Positions 11,385 to 22,080 of a stretch of DNA of 62,000 nt are shown piece by piece. Each line of letters starts with the position of its first letter. Within the stretch, counting starts at the first letter, position 1. The stretch comes from Cryptomeria japonica (taxonomy: Eukaryota; Streptophyta; Pinopsida; Cupressales; Cupressaceae): the NCBI RefSeq assembly GCF_030272615.1, contig NC_081406.1, positions 238,442,422 to 238,504,421 on the forward strand, given 5' to 3'. The position numbers were made by a program, and so were the translations under genes. The notes under the pieces are model-generated. The model worked only from the letters and a program-made list of their open reading frames with translations, made no database searches and was not told the DNA's origin.

Positions 11385-11996
11385 TATAATCAGCCTAGAA
11401 AATTTTCCAAGTCCCTTGGAAAGATATAACAATAACTTGCAATAAATCTTGTGCCTTGGAGTGGTCCTCTCCCTAAAAATGTTCTTATCCTTGCCTTGGT
11501 GTCATTCTCTTTCTTCGGCTTTGCCTCTTTCCATTCCTCTTTCTCTTGTCATCGGGTTCACCTTCAAAAAGACACAAGACTATCCTTGCATCTACTTTCT
11601 CCATTACTCCCATTAGTGGAGTACTTCAATGCCTGCAAATTCAAGTGCTTTACTAGTCAGATGTCCATCTCTCTCACTGTTTCACCACACCAACTCTCCA
11701 AACCATCAATATTACCCAATAGAAGATCTTGGAAGATGCCTCTCTCTCTCTCTTTGCCTTGCACCTTCGAGCCAGCTTAATCTCTATTGGAGGATGGTAA
11801 TGATAGACCTCCTCTTGTCTGACCACACACACTTCTCAGAAACCTTCTTCCTACACCTTAGATGGAAGAAGAACCTACAACCAAATCAACAACTAACAAC
11901 ACACATTTCAAATCTTCTTGGGCTATGTCCTGATGTGGATTGCTTCCTTTGGTGCTCTACCCACATGCTCAAGCTCTTCTAGCTCTGATACCAATT
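11385..11996 (-). other. Internal domain of the non-autonomous LTR element
   Basis: This 612-bp interval lies between the two LTRs. No gag, protease, integrase or reverse transcriptase motif was found on either strand. Plus-strand frames at 11451-11780 and 11629-11982 (109 and 117 codons) run against the element's orientation and show Ser/Leu/Pro-rich composition from CT-rich DNA, so they are not treated as genes. No clear purine tract precedes the 3' LTR on the minus strand. Transcription would start in the right LTR and run leftward. Confidence 0.75.
11981..11993 (-). promoter_or_regulatory. Primer binding site of the non-autonomous LTR element
   Basis: Reads TGGTATCAGAGCT on the minus strand, a perfect match to the initiator tRNA-Met site used by the copia elements here. 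It lies three bases inside the right LTR. Sharing the site suggests the element was copied by copia-encoded proteins; that is inference. Confidence 0.88.
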
Positions 11997-13387
11997 TGAT
12001 GCAAAGCATCTATTACAAACCATAAAACCTTCAAGAGTATTGCTGACACAAAACTAATACAAGACCTTAAACTTGAATCAGGAGGCATATAAAAAGATCA
12101 ACCACTCTTCTCAACTCCAAAACTCACAATCTAATCTTTAAGTGACAATACAAATGATATTCATCCATTCTACAAGGCAATCACAACATAATCTTTACAC
12201 AAGGACTGTCTATCAAGTACTTCCACCATATGCCACCAATCAACCCAAAACCACATTTAAAGGTTAGATTCAATACCTACAGACCTTAATTCAATATTTC
12301 AGATCATAACATTTACCACAACATGAGAGAACAAATTCTTTATTGCCATGTAATACCCTAGTTTAGGGTTTCATCCTTTTAAAAATGTTTTCACAAAAAT
12401 AATCACAAATTATTCAATTCTTAACCAAATTAAGTTAGACAAAAAGAACTAGAAAGAGGATTCAAATACCTTTCCAGCTCAGATATCCTTTCTTCATTAT
12501 GATTCCTCATGTGGCTATACCAAACCCTGCAACAGGACTGCTGCTACCTTCACCAATTAACTTTTCACCATGAACTGTAGGAAACATTCATTAATAACTT
12601 TTTAAATATTGATTATAAATAAAATCTCTCCAGTCATACTTTATATTGCCAATTAAAAGAACTTATCTCAAATTTATAGCAAGATCCAATGGTTAAATCA
12701 AAAGTTATGAGGATTTTTTCAAAACAAGTAACTCTTGGTAGGGTTTTGACAATTTTTGAAAAAACAAACATATCTTGCCAAATACTCCACAAAAATGCAT
12801 AAGAAAGGATGCATTTGAAATATATTTCATTAATATATCATTCAATAAAATCTACATATAAAAATTACACCAAATGGGGTCCTCCATGGATCTATGGCAG
12901 TCACAGATTCTTTAAAATCTTATGATAGTTTGAGGGTTTGATGGATAATCTTTGTCAAATCCCCTCCAAAATTCTCTACCCCCTTGATCTTGACCAAACA
13001 TGGTTTTATAAACCATTTCCATCATTCTTACACTTTTGTTGTACTTTTTGGCAATGTTGCAACTTTGTAATTTTTACAATTTTGACAAATTGCAACTACA
13101 TTTCACCCTAGCCTTCATGGACACCCCTAACAAGTTATAATGGATCAAATTTGACCAATTAAAAAATTTCAAAGTTTTTTGGATGTTCTTCACACTTTGA
13201 CCACAGTTGACCCTATCAGGACCTATTAGGTCTGTTGATACAAAAAAAATTCATCAAGCCTTACAACATGAATTGTTTTGATACAAATTGTATTTTGTGA
13301 CCTTACAATCACTAAAACAAAATTAAAAATAAAGAAAATGTGGTTTTTCTTCATGATACATCTCCATGGTTAGGTGCCCCTGCACCA
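11997..13387 (-). repeat. 5' LTR of the non-autonomous element, uninterrupted copy
   Basis: 1391 bp, TGATGC...GCACCA on the plus strand. It keeps CTACATTTCACCCT near 13097-13110, the unoccupied version of the Copia-1 insertion site. It is followed by the AACCC target duplication. Confidence 0.92.
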
Positions 13388-13392
13388 AACCC

Positions 13393-14100
13393 TAAAGCTT
13401 TACAAAAATTATCCAAGTAATAAAAATTATAAGAGATGTTACTTTCATCCTCAAATATAGTGAGAAATGAGTCATCAACATAAAAACCATTGACTAGCTA
13501 TGTTGTATTGTGGTGAAAATTAATACCTTTAAAATAAATGATTATGAAATGGACTTAGCTAAATAATATTTAAAACTATCCACAAAAAGTAGATTAAAAA
13601 AAAAAATTGAAGTGGGGACATTGGTAGTTTAAACCAATAATGTGAAACCCTTAATGTCCACTAATGGTAATGTAGATACAAGGAGCAATAAAGAGAATTT
13701 AAATAATGTGCATAAATTTAAGATAAAATCTTAGACTTTAGAGCATATTAGGTTGAAAGTTCAATCAATATAATCATATAATTTGGTAAAATCAGTCTTG
13801 ATGAGGATGAATTAATAATGAGAATGTTTCCAAGCCCATTCCACTCATTTTTTATAATATAATAAAATTATCAAGAACACCCCTAATTTTTTTAAGTTGA
13901 TTTATTTAGGACATATAATCAAATACAACAAATATTTCATATTAAGAGAAAGAAATTTAGAAATAATTTTATAGGATATATTGAACATACTAACCAACAA
14001 TATCTAATAAAAAATGTCCTATAGATATCTAATATTTAAGTATGAATTTGATACATTTACTTTTCTAATAATATTATGCAATGAATTGGATAAATTTATT
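13393..14100 (-). pseudogene. LINE (non-LTR) reverse transcriptase fragment
   Basis: On the minus strand, about 13760-13800 reads KTDFTKLYDYIDW, fitting the plant L1-type core segment with catalytic Asp. Lower coordinates continue with a segment like the LF-A-I-ING block (about 13650-13710) and a decayed QGCPLSP block (about 13610). The second catalytic motif FYVDDS lies at about 13470-13490, followed by a segment ending at GLGF-type sequence just before 13393. Reading changes frame several times and contains stops, so it is inactive. The sequence resumes at 2807 across the inserted LTR element. L1-like affiliation is from motif order; the 5' limit beyond 13.9 kb is unclear. Confidence 0.72.
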
Positions 14101-14797
14101 GATTAAATCTAATAAGGATTTGAAAAATTCACAAGGAAAATATTACAACATGGAGCTTATTTTTATTCACGAGTAAGGAGTTACTTATAGAAAGAATGCT
14201 TATAGTGTGGAACCTAACAGGATACCACTCAAATATTGGTGTAAAGAAATAGATCATTCATGAATATCCTTTTGAGATTTGAAAATCTACTTATGATGAC
14301 ATACACAAGCTTTAATGATAGTAAGAATCTTTATCAATAGGTTTTGGTGTTCTTTACCTAAAGAGTATGCATCTCCATGGACTCCTTTCGGGTTATTGAA
14401 ACAATGACTTGTAAAACAAGTTTCACAATTAGTGGCACCCAATTTGGGTTGTTTTGTACCCATTGAGCCCTTGGTCTATTCTAGGAAAAGCCTCCATCTC
14501 TACCTTGGGACTCCCTCATGGCAAAATCATTAAAAAATTTGATTAAGGATAAACCACCTATCCCAAAAAGCAACTTTCATGGGCACATAATTACACTAAT
14601 GTATTAGAAACCTCTTTGAGTTAAAAGTAGTGTCTCATTGGTTATAGGATTAGTGAAAAGAGTACATATTTGTGCTTTTCTTATTTCTTTATTTTAAACT
14701 TCATCATATGACAATCCAAATTTGCATAATAGTCATGATATGAATCCCTATATGATTTCAAGTCAGTTACTTGTTTGACAACTCTATCAACACAAGT
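14101..14797. other. Unassigned sequence left of the solo LTR
   Basis: AT-rich sequence, possibly the 5' part of the same LINE on the minus strand. No conserved motif was recognised. It is contiguous with sequence right of 15733 apart from the solo LTR. Confidence 0.4.
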
Positions 14798-15728
14798 TGT
14801 TGGAATCCAATAGCACTAAGAGGGGGGAGGGTGAATCAGTGTTACCAGAATGATCAATTTTAGCCTTATTAAAACATGCATACACCAACTGGTATACCAG
14901 TACATACAGAATATAAAGAAGTAAAGAAATCAATAAGCCAATCACATAAATGAGAACCATAACACCCAGAATTATACGTGAAAAACCTCAAAGAGGAAAA
15001 ACCATGATGGGATTTGTGACCCACAATATCAATTCACTAGCCATATGAAGACATATTACAAAATATAAGGGGCCTACACTTGCAGGAAGGCTTGCAGCCT
15101 AGAGCACACTACTCAATCACAAAACGAGCCCTGCTAACTACATATAAGTCCAGACTACAATCCGGAGAAGTGTGTGAATTGCTAAGATAGCATCTTCTAT
15201 GCTAGAATACAATTCCGATTAAGCCCTGTCTGTTCCGATCTGAAACTCTAAACCCTTTACCAGAATAACCCTTACATAAATATCCTCACATACATAATCT
15301 CTTTGATATATTTCACATCATATCACATCCACATATTCCATTACATTTCCATTACCATGATATATCAAAATGATCTAATCCAGCTGACCTATATACCCTA
15401 TACAATTTATCATGCCTTATATCGGCTTACAAAGATGTATACAATATCAAATTACATGTCAGCTAGATAACATAAATTCATGAATATCAAAATCAATTAT
15501 CGATGTTGGATCCAAGGGATGTCAACCTCCGATACCGATAACCATATTCTAAATCATGTTGGCCTGCATTGTCGGTAACCAAAGAAATCCTTTTATCATG
15601 TTGGTGTCAGTGCTAGTGAAGTGCCTGCCAGTACACAACTAAACCAAAACATGAAGCCGGAACAAGATACCATGTTTCCATCAATGACAACATAGTGAAA
15701 CCAACCAATTGAGTGTCAATTGCCAACA
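14798..15728 (-). mobile_element. Solo LTR of a copia element (minus strand)
   Basis: The 931-bp segment reads, on the minus strand, TGTTGGCAATTG...GATTCCAACA. It has a perfect 5-bp target duplication CAAGT at 14793-14797 and 15729-15733. It shares features with the other LTRs in the window: a TGTCATTGATG segment near its start, CCGGT-type motifs, and GATTCACCCTCCCCCCTCTTAG near its end. No internal domain or second LTR adjoins it, so LTR-LTR recombination probably removed the body. Confidence 0.92.
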
Positions 15729-16653
15729 CAAGTCATCATTGTTTCCAAGGCTATGACAAGGGTTACATGACTTTGATTTTTTGAGGTCTTCAGATTAGAC
15801 ACTAAATCAAAAATAGTGGCTCTATTTTGTGCTAGACAACCTAATAAATCCTCTTATGTGTTTTGTGAAGATTTAATTGGAGGAGTCAAAGGTTTTCCCA
15901 TCTGAGGGTCATCCTTAAATTTTTCTTAAAGGTTATCAACAGTCAAATTTTATTGAGGGCTCGTGTTTGGAGAATCTAATATCAATAAAAATAAATTAAT
16001 TAATTAATTAAATATAATGAAAATAAAATCAAATTTTAAATAAAAACCAAGTAAAATGAACAAATGAATCAACATTGACCTTTGTGATGTCAAGACATGA
16101 TGATTTTGTTGATTGAAACATGTACAAGTTTTTCTTGCTTTCTTGCAAGGGTTTTTCTCTTTGTCATGTCATTCATGGCTTAAGATGACCTAGTTATCCC
16201 TTTTAATATATATATATAAACTAAAAAAAGTGATCACGATACTTTTGTTTTAAAACTTCAATTGTGGTTTTATAATAAGTTTAACGTGTATAGGATTTTA
16301 ATTCTAAAACCTCGTATGTGTTAAGGTTCAGGTTTTTTTTAGTCGTAATGAATTTAGGTTAATATTGAATCTTAAAATAACCTGAATGTATGATCTTCTT
16401 TTTGGGATTTTTGTGTGAGTGGCCACTATTTTGTTCACCATCTTAGTGCACATACCTCATTCTATTATATTCTTGATAGGAATATAAATTATTCTTGTTA
16501 ACTAGTCTTGTAAAAAAAACTTGTTAATGAAATACACATTAATTTTAATTATTGGTGTAATTAAGGTGTTTTTCCTTTGTTATTTCCTCACCTAGGTCCT
16601 TACTACACATCACTTAAGCTTACTTAGGGAACCACATAGGAGTAGTTAGAGCA

Positions 16654-16812
16654 TGTCCACTTTAGATGGCATTATCATGTTATCATTTCCACTTTATGTG
16701 GTGTCTCCACCATTAGTGTTTTTATCACATTATCTTATCCACCTTTCGTGGTTGCACTTTTCCACCTTTGGTGGTATTATCATGTGATCAATTTTCCACT
16801 TTAGGTGGGTTG
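16654..16812. repeat. Cluster of CCAC-YTT-GTGG short palindromes
   Basis: About five imperfect copies of a unit containing TCCACYTTNRGTGG, several followed by TATCATGTTATCA-like sequence. Copies lie near 16654, 16690, 16738, 16768 and 16796. Each can form a short stem-loop. They may be repeated U3 enhancer boxes of an eroded LTR; no LTR ends were found to prove it. Confidence 0.55.
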
Positions 16813-16886
16813 ATAGGTTCTCACTTTTTATCTCATGCAATAAGACTACAACACTTGTCATAATCTTATGAACTCCTATGTTCTTG

Positions 16887-16906
16887 CCTTGGCTATATAA
16901 CCAAGG
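16887..16906. promoter_or_regulatory. TATA-like box enclosed by a 6-bp inverted repeat
   Basis: CCTTGG, CTATATAA, CCAAGG in that order: a canonical plant TATA sequence as the loop of a perfect 6-bp inverted repeat. It lies 75 bp after the short-palindrome cluster. Promoter function is inferred only from sequence. Confidence 0.4.
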
Positions 16907-19278
16907 GGTGTCCTATGTGATAATTTATATGCATATCTGATTCATTATATGGAATCGAGTTGATTCTATTTTATTCTATTGCATCATTGATAGGAATAAA
17001 TTATATTTTTGTCACATTCTTTCTCTTGTGTTTATGTGCTTTCCATTTGGTCTCTAGATCTTTGGTGGATACCTTCATAGCCAATTCTTACATTAATAAT
17101 ATTAAATTATATAGTTTAATATTGATTTATTACTTTTTTTTAATTTTAATATTTAAAAAGTGTATAAATTTTTTTGTTTATATTGTATATAATTTTTTAA
17201 AAACATACTATACCACAAAAAGAAATATGGATACGAAAAGTCAAATTCTATAGCCTATGTAGTATAGAGACTTCATCAATATACCCATGGATAAAAACTT
17301 AAAGATTCTAACCAGTAAGACCTATTATGCAATAGCATGAGAGTCATGAGAAACATGTCCTATAGGGATTATAAATCACAACACATCAACATTCTCAAGG
17401 AGAGGATTGGTCTGTATTGGAATGAGAGATTAGTGGTACTCTAGCCACTATATAAGGCGTTTGCATGCCCATACTTAGACAAGGACATAGATAATAAAAA
17501 GAAAAATTAATAAAACTCTAATATGTATTTATTGCACTTCAAGTGGTATTGCATCATGCACATTTATAATTGGTTAAGAAGAAATAAAAAAGGAGCACAA
17601 TACATTTCATAAAGGAAGATAATGCAAAGAGGGTGGAAGATAAACCCACTACTTTTCAATCCTAATTAAAACCTAATTAGTGACTAGCATTACTCCTCAT
17701 CATACCTCAAGGGAGAACACTCATGGGTATGACCCCATTAATTTTCTATACGAAGGTCGTTTGTTTATACCTTGATGATGAAAAATGGGTTAAACCATCA
17801 AATGAAGTATCTATTGTAGTGTCATAAATTATAGTTCTTATATACAATTCTACAATATCTTTGGGCCCTTACTTTAGTGTCCCTTCTTTTGGGTCATTTT
17901 GAACCTATTTTGGCCCGATCTCATAAAAATTATTGTCATATGCTATTAAGGTGACTAGATCCTATGTCCCCATACGTTCTACTCACCAACCACCTTTCTT
18001 TTGTCCTTTTTTTGGTGGACTATGGAAACTAGTTCCCTAGTCCCTCTAAAAGGGGCCCAGATTTGAATAGTTGTGAGTGTCAATTCTCATCGTTTGTGGT
18101 CAAATTCATATATTTAATATGACTATTAGAAGTCAAACTAAATTTAAAATACCTAGATAATCCTATATACTTGGCAATAATTAAGCAATCACAAAGTCTA
18201 TTCTAAATAATATGTTATAACAATTAAAGAGTCTTAATTCCTTCATTAAAGAGAATATTTGAGTACAAGGAGCATCAACATTAACAACTTATCTTCAAGT
18301 ATTTTTTCATGATGGGTTTTGTTATGATTTGTCATGCTATTGCATTAATACTTGGAGGAATTATCTAAAGAGAATTGTATCACCATCATTATCAATTCTA
18401 AGGTATAATCTTATCAATTTAGCATATCAATTATGATTTAATCTCTGCCCTACTAGGGGTATGCTCTCCTTTCCATCATCATTATTGTTGTGGAGATAGA
18501 AACATCAATATGTGATTTTACTTAGGTAAACCCCTATAAAAGATATTTTTTTTCTCTCTCTTATATGTGTCCAGGTTATAGATCCAACATCAGAGAGTTC
18601 AATATTTGCACAAAGTAGGCTGAGATAAACAATCACATTTACATTTAATAGGCAAAAACCTCGTGACTATGTTCATTAGCTCCATAGTTTGACACCTTAA
18701 GGATGAATTTTGAGGGAAATATCCAAAGATCATCTTGATATGAAATCAAAAGCCTCAACTAATAGAGACGCCTTTAGTTCTAGGGCACCTAGCTCATTAA
18801 AAAGACACTATCAGCTCTTGATTTTAGTTACAAGTTCATCTTTGCATCCCATTTCCACATCTATACTTATGTGTTTCTTTATAGTTCTATATCTTTCTCT
18901 TCATGATAAGTCTTTTAAATTTTGCATCAATTTAACTAATCATTACACATTCAAATAAATTCAAATCAAATTAAAAAGAGGAAATAATCATACAAAGCAT
19001 CTAGGTCTCCTTTGACATAGAATTTGGATCTCATTGGATATTTCCTCCAATGATTCATTGTGATATGGGAACTAAGATCTTAGTTTATGTCTTTAGAAAA
19101 AGATTATATTTCAATGTATTTTGCCTACTAATATTATAATAATTATTATATGAGTATATTTTAATAATTGATTAAGAAAAAACATTTTTATCCTAATATC
19201 TCTAAAGTTAAAGTGAAAGAAAATTACAACGCATATGCAACTACCAATTCAATACTATCAATAACTTGTGCAAAATTG

Positions 19279-19281
<3 letters not shown>

Positions 19282-19339
<58 letters not shown>
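19282..19339. repeat. (TA)n microsatellite
   Basis: An uninterrupted TA dinucleotide tract of about 58 bp. An open frame across it consists of alternating Tyr/Ile and is an artefact. Confidence 0.97.
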
Positions 19340-19341
<2 letters not shown>

Positions 19342-20284
19342 AATTTTAATCACATTTATATAAAATATTTTGAATTAGTATTGAAATATTCTATAAGATT
19401 TAAAATACATAGATTAGAAGATAATTAGAAGTGTTTATATATGATCTAAACTTTCCTTAGATATTTATTATTTTTGGTATTTTTTTATTGAAGTTTCCTT
19501 CAAAGTCATATTACAAAATCAATGGAACCAAGTGGTCATGCTAGTTCAATCTTTATGAATATTTTGATCATAGTACATGATCTAAATATGTTAACATGAG
19601 AATCTTATTAGGAAATTTTGGCATGCATAACTATGCATTAGCTTGAAACATCACGCCTAGTTAATACAAATTTAAATTTGCAAGGACATATTTGATAGTT
19701 GCATGCATGCTAAGTTGATGAGAATAAAAATATCAATATCTAGAGTGCCTAAAATGTGGGCCTCCTAGGAGATGATGTAAAAGCTATGACCTAAGCATGA
19801 AAATATGAATGTGCTACATCATCAATAATAAATCATAGTTGAGACACATGATTTGAGAGTTCTCACATAGTTCTAACAATAGTAAATCCCACTAATAGAA
19901 AATTTGGACATAGCTCCAATTAAACTAAAGATGCACATTTCCTATGTTTAGTTAATTAAATCTATCATAGTCAACTTTTAATGCCCACCATTCAAAATCA
20001 TTTGAAACAAAGACTAGCTAATTGATGCAGTTAAGGTAGGGAGATCCATTGAAGGACAAACCATCCTTGCAGTCTAATACAAACACCATGCAAAGATATA
20101 CTAGTAACCAGTAACACAATGCCAGAAATAGAAGAAAGAACAATTGATAACATCACAGAATACATAACCGGTAAATAGTATGAACAAATCTTATAACAAC
20201 TTGAAGAATTAAATATGCCACATGCTGGACCGTATCCCAAGATTACAAAACAACTCTTACAACTTAGATCTATGATCCACATAT

Positions 20285-20520
20285 CATCTTCTCAAGAAAT
20301 CATCATTTGGTAACAACTTCCACTATTCTGAACTGATTCGGACCTCAACCATCCTAGCTTCAATCTCCCCAGACAAGAATCTCACTGGAATCAATATACA
20401 AATCTAAGATCCACAAATCTTTTTCTCGACGAATAGGTCTCTGGTAACAGTCAGCATTGTTCTGCACTGATCCGGACTTAAGCCATCCCAGCTTCAGTCT
20501 CCCCAAACCAGAATCTCTCC
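20285..20520. repeat. Degenerate tandem duplication of about 115-120 bp inside the LTR-type element
   Basis: Segment 20307-20370 and segment 20430-20505 share the order TGGTAACA, TTCTG-ACTGATYCGGAC, CCATCC-AGCTTCA-TCTCCCC, then AGAATCTC. The two copies are about 120 bp apart. No coding meaning was recognised. Confidence 0.65.
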
Positions 20521-21145
20521 AAAAACTACATCTTTCTCGATCTTGAACTTCTTTCTTCAATCTTTTGACTTTTGTCCTCTCAAATGATTCACAAACTTCT
20601 CTTTATACCATCCACAAATAATAATAACTTGATCAAGTTGGCCCAAAGACCAACCAGTTCATGAAACGTATAACAAGTCAGTTCAAATCATTAAGAACAA
20701 CTTCCAATTCACAAAACATCATGCGGTTCTTCAGGAACATCAGAAAAGACTCAAGAAACATAAATCAACAATCCGCAAGTCACGAAAATCAACCGCAACC
20801 TAATCTAGCTTCACTCAACACATTGCTAGACTAACCGGTAAGAACATATCAATCCAACCAATACCAGAATCGATAACTCACCTGGATTAAATATAAATGC
20901 CATGAAACTCAAACACGATTAAGACAATGAACTCAAGGAAATAAATCCCAATTCACAATGCTAAACTCTGAAACATGAAGGAATGCCACGATCTCTAAGA
21001 AATTCCATTGCTAACTGCCTCAACCAGTAAGAACTACACCAGTGCTCTTGCATTAGACTCTCAGGTTTAATTTAAAAGTGAGTCCCATCACTTGGTTTGG
21101 TTCGGTGATCTATTAGTAGGTACTTTCAAAATAGGTTCATAAACC

Positions 21146-21158
21146 AGCTCTGATACCA
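21146..21158 (-). promoter_or_regulatory. Primer binding site of the element at 20023-21933
   Basis: TGGTATCAGAGCT on the minus strand, two bases from the LTR edge at 21161. It matches the initiator tRNA-Met site used throughout the window. Confidence 0.85.
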
Positions 21159-21160
21159 CT

Positions 21161-21933
21161 TGATGTAGTTACCGGTGAGGAGAGACCTCAAGAGATCAAT
21201 CTGGACCAGTCAGCAAGAGTAAACACAATGAAGACACAAAGATGTGATGGAGGAAATACATAACAAAGTGTTTTATTGCATGAAAATTGATTACGACCAA
21301 CCGGTAACAACTGAGTTACAGCATACCGGCTCATAGGCTTGGTAGAACATACAAAATAGGTCATAACTAGGACCTTGAATCTTGAGATCTATCTTCTACG
21401 CACAATCTAACTACTTTATTCTTTGATTGATTACATTATAATTCAAAATTATAATGATATATATCGATCCAAAGGATCTAGTTGGCCCAAAAGGGATGAA
21501 AACCCGAAGAACAAGACCTACCGTGCAAAATAAACAAGGTCGACCTCCGCCAAGAGATTCCTCTGTAAAATACAAAGGATGAAATGTAGATTGCGGGAAA
21601 AGGTTGGCCACATGCCAAGTAAAATGAAAAGGGTTATGGTAGATCACCAAAAATAGGTCCAAGCAACCGGTAACAAGAACTGCCAACTGGTAATAGGAAA
21701 TTGTCAAGGAAACCGATAACAATATCTTGTCAAAAAATTATCAAAATGCAATATGGTCTAGAAGAAATAAATATGATCAAGTCTTCAAGTAGAATCCAAA
21801 TCCATAGGATCTTGTGAACCAAAACCAGGACACACAGAAAGGAAAACTAAAACTACAAATAGAAAGCAAAATAGAAAGGAAAATATTTTTGGTTGATGCA
21901 AGATTTCTATGAACCGGGGATGCTCCTACATCA
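21161..21933 (-). repeat. LTR (5' LTR in element orientation)
   Basis: TGATGTAGTTACCGG...CTCCTACATCA on the plus strand, giving TGATG...CATCA on the minus strand. It contains ACCGGT motifs. It adjoins the primer site and ends at the CTAAC flank. Confidence 0.75.
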
Positions 21934-22080
21934 CTAACCATATTGTTATGGTCAATATAAACACATGTAATCCATGTATAAAATTGAAAGAGATCTGTAG
22001 TTCAGTAAATTATGCTTGAATAATTACCTAGAGAAAACTAGGGAATTGACAACAATAGGCAATCACTAGAGGCAAGACAA

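Larger units (their letters stand above)
2808..13387 (-). mobile_element. Non-autonomous LTR retrotransposon (LARD/TRIM-like), minus strand, split by Copia-1
   Basis: Two direct repeats flank a 612-bp centre: 2808-3941 plus 11101-11384 on the left, and 11997-13387 on the right. Read on the minus strand each LTR starts TGGTGCAGG and ends GCATCA. A primer site complementary to initiator tRNA-Met (TGGTATCAGAGCT on the minus strand, 11981-11993) sits three bases inside the right LTR. A perfect 5-bp target duplication AACCC lies at 2803-2807 and 13388-13392. The centre shows no gag or pol motif, so mobility would have depended on proteins from another element. The left LTR carries the Copia-1 insertion, while the right LTR keeps the intact site. 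By eye the two LTRs are about 90% identical, with a small indel near 3820-3870. Confidence 0.9.
15729..19281. other. Unassigned AT-rich intergenic sequence
   Basis: No coding frame with recognisable motifs. A 97-codon frame at 16960-17253 is a Leu/Ile/Phe-rich product of AT-rich DNA. Within the stretch a short-palindrome cluster (16654-16812) and a TATA sequence inside an inverted repeat (16887-16906) stand out and may mark an old LTR promoter. TAATTAATTAATTAAT at about 15994-16010 is a small tetranucleotide repeat. Confidence 0.5.
20023..21933 (-). mobile_element. Non-autonomous LTR-type element inserted in unit A (minus strand)
   Basis: The right end is an LTR (21161-21933) with an initiator-Met primer site just inside it. 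The left end at 20023 begins TGATGCAG, again giving a CATCA terminus on the minus strand. Flanks are CTAAT (20018-20022) and CTAAC (21934-21938), a one-mismatch target duplication. Unit B shows the corresponding empty site near 24025-24030. The roughly 1.1-kb remainder lacks gag-pol motifs. The left LTR is not clearly alignable with the right one beyond its terminal bases, so it may be strongly diverged or partly deleted. The boundaries are better supported than the internal structure. Confidence 0.7.
19430..22080. repeat. Tandem duplication unit A (interrupted by an LTR element)
   Basis: Outside the inserted element at 20023-21933, this sequence aligns by eye with unit B (22081-24165). Shared landmarks include CATGAGAAT with ATGCATTAGCT, GCCTAAAATGTGGGCCTCC, CCACTAATAGAAAATTTGG, ATTGTTATGGTCAATATAAA and ATTACCTAGAGA. 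Divergence is perhaps one base in four or five. Function unknown. Confidence 0.75.

Noticed and set aside
11451-11982. Two plus-strand frames of about 110 codons in the non-autonomous element
   Set aside because: They run opposite to the element's transcription, overlap each other, and show only Ser/Leu/Pro-rich composition of CT-rich DNA.
11981-11993. tRNA-Met gene fragment
   Set aside because: Only the 3'-end complement (primer site) is present here and at the other LTR edges; no tRNA body or cloverleaf accompanies it.
16960-17253. 97-codon hydrophobic frame, possible membrane protein
   Set aside because: The Leu/Ile/Phe/Tyr content is what T-rich DNA encodes. No family motif and no gene context.
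19168-19428. 86-codon frame
   Set aside because: Its centre is the TA microsatellite (Tyr-Ile repeat), so it is not a gene.
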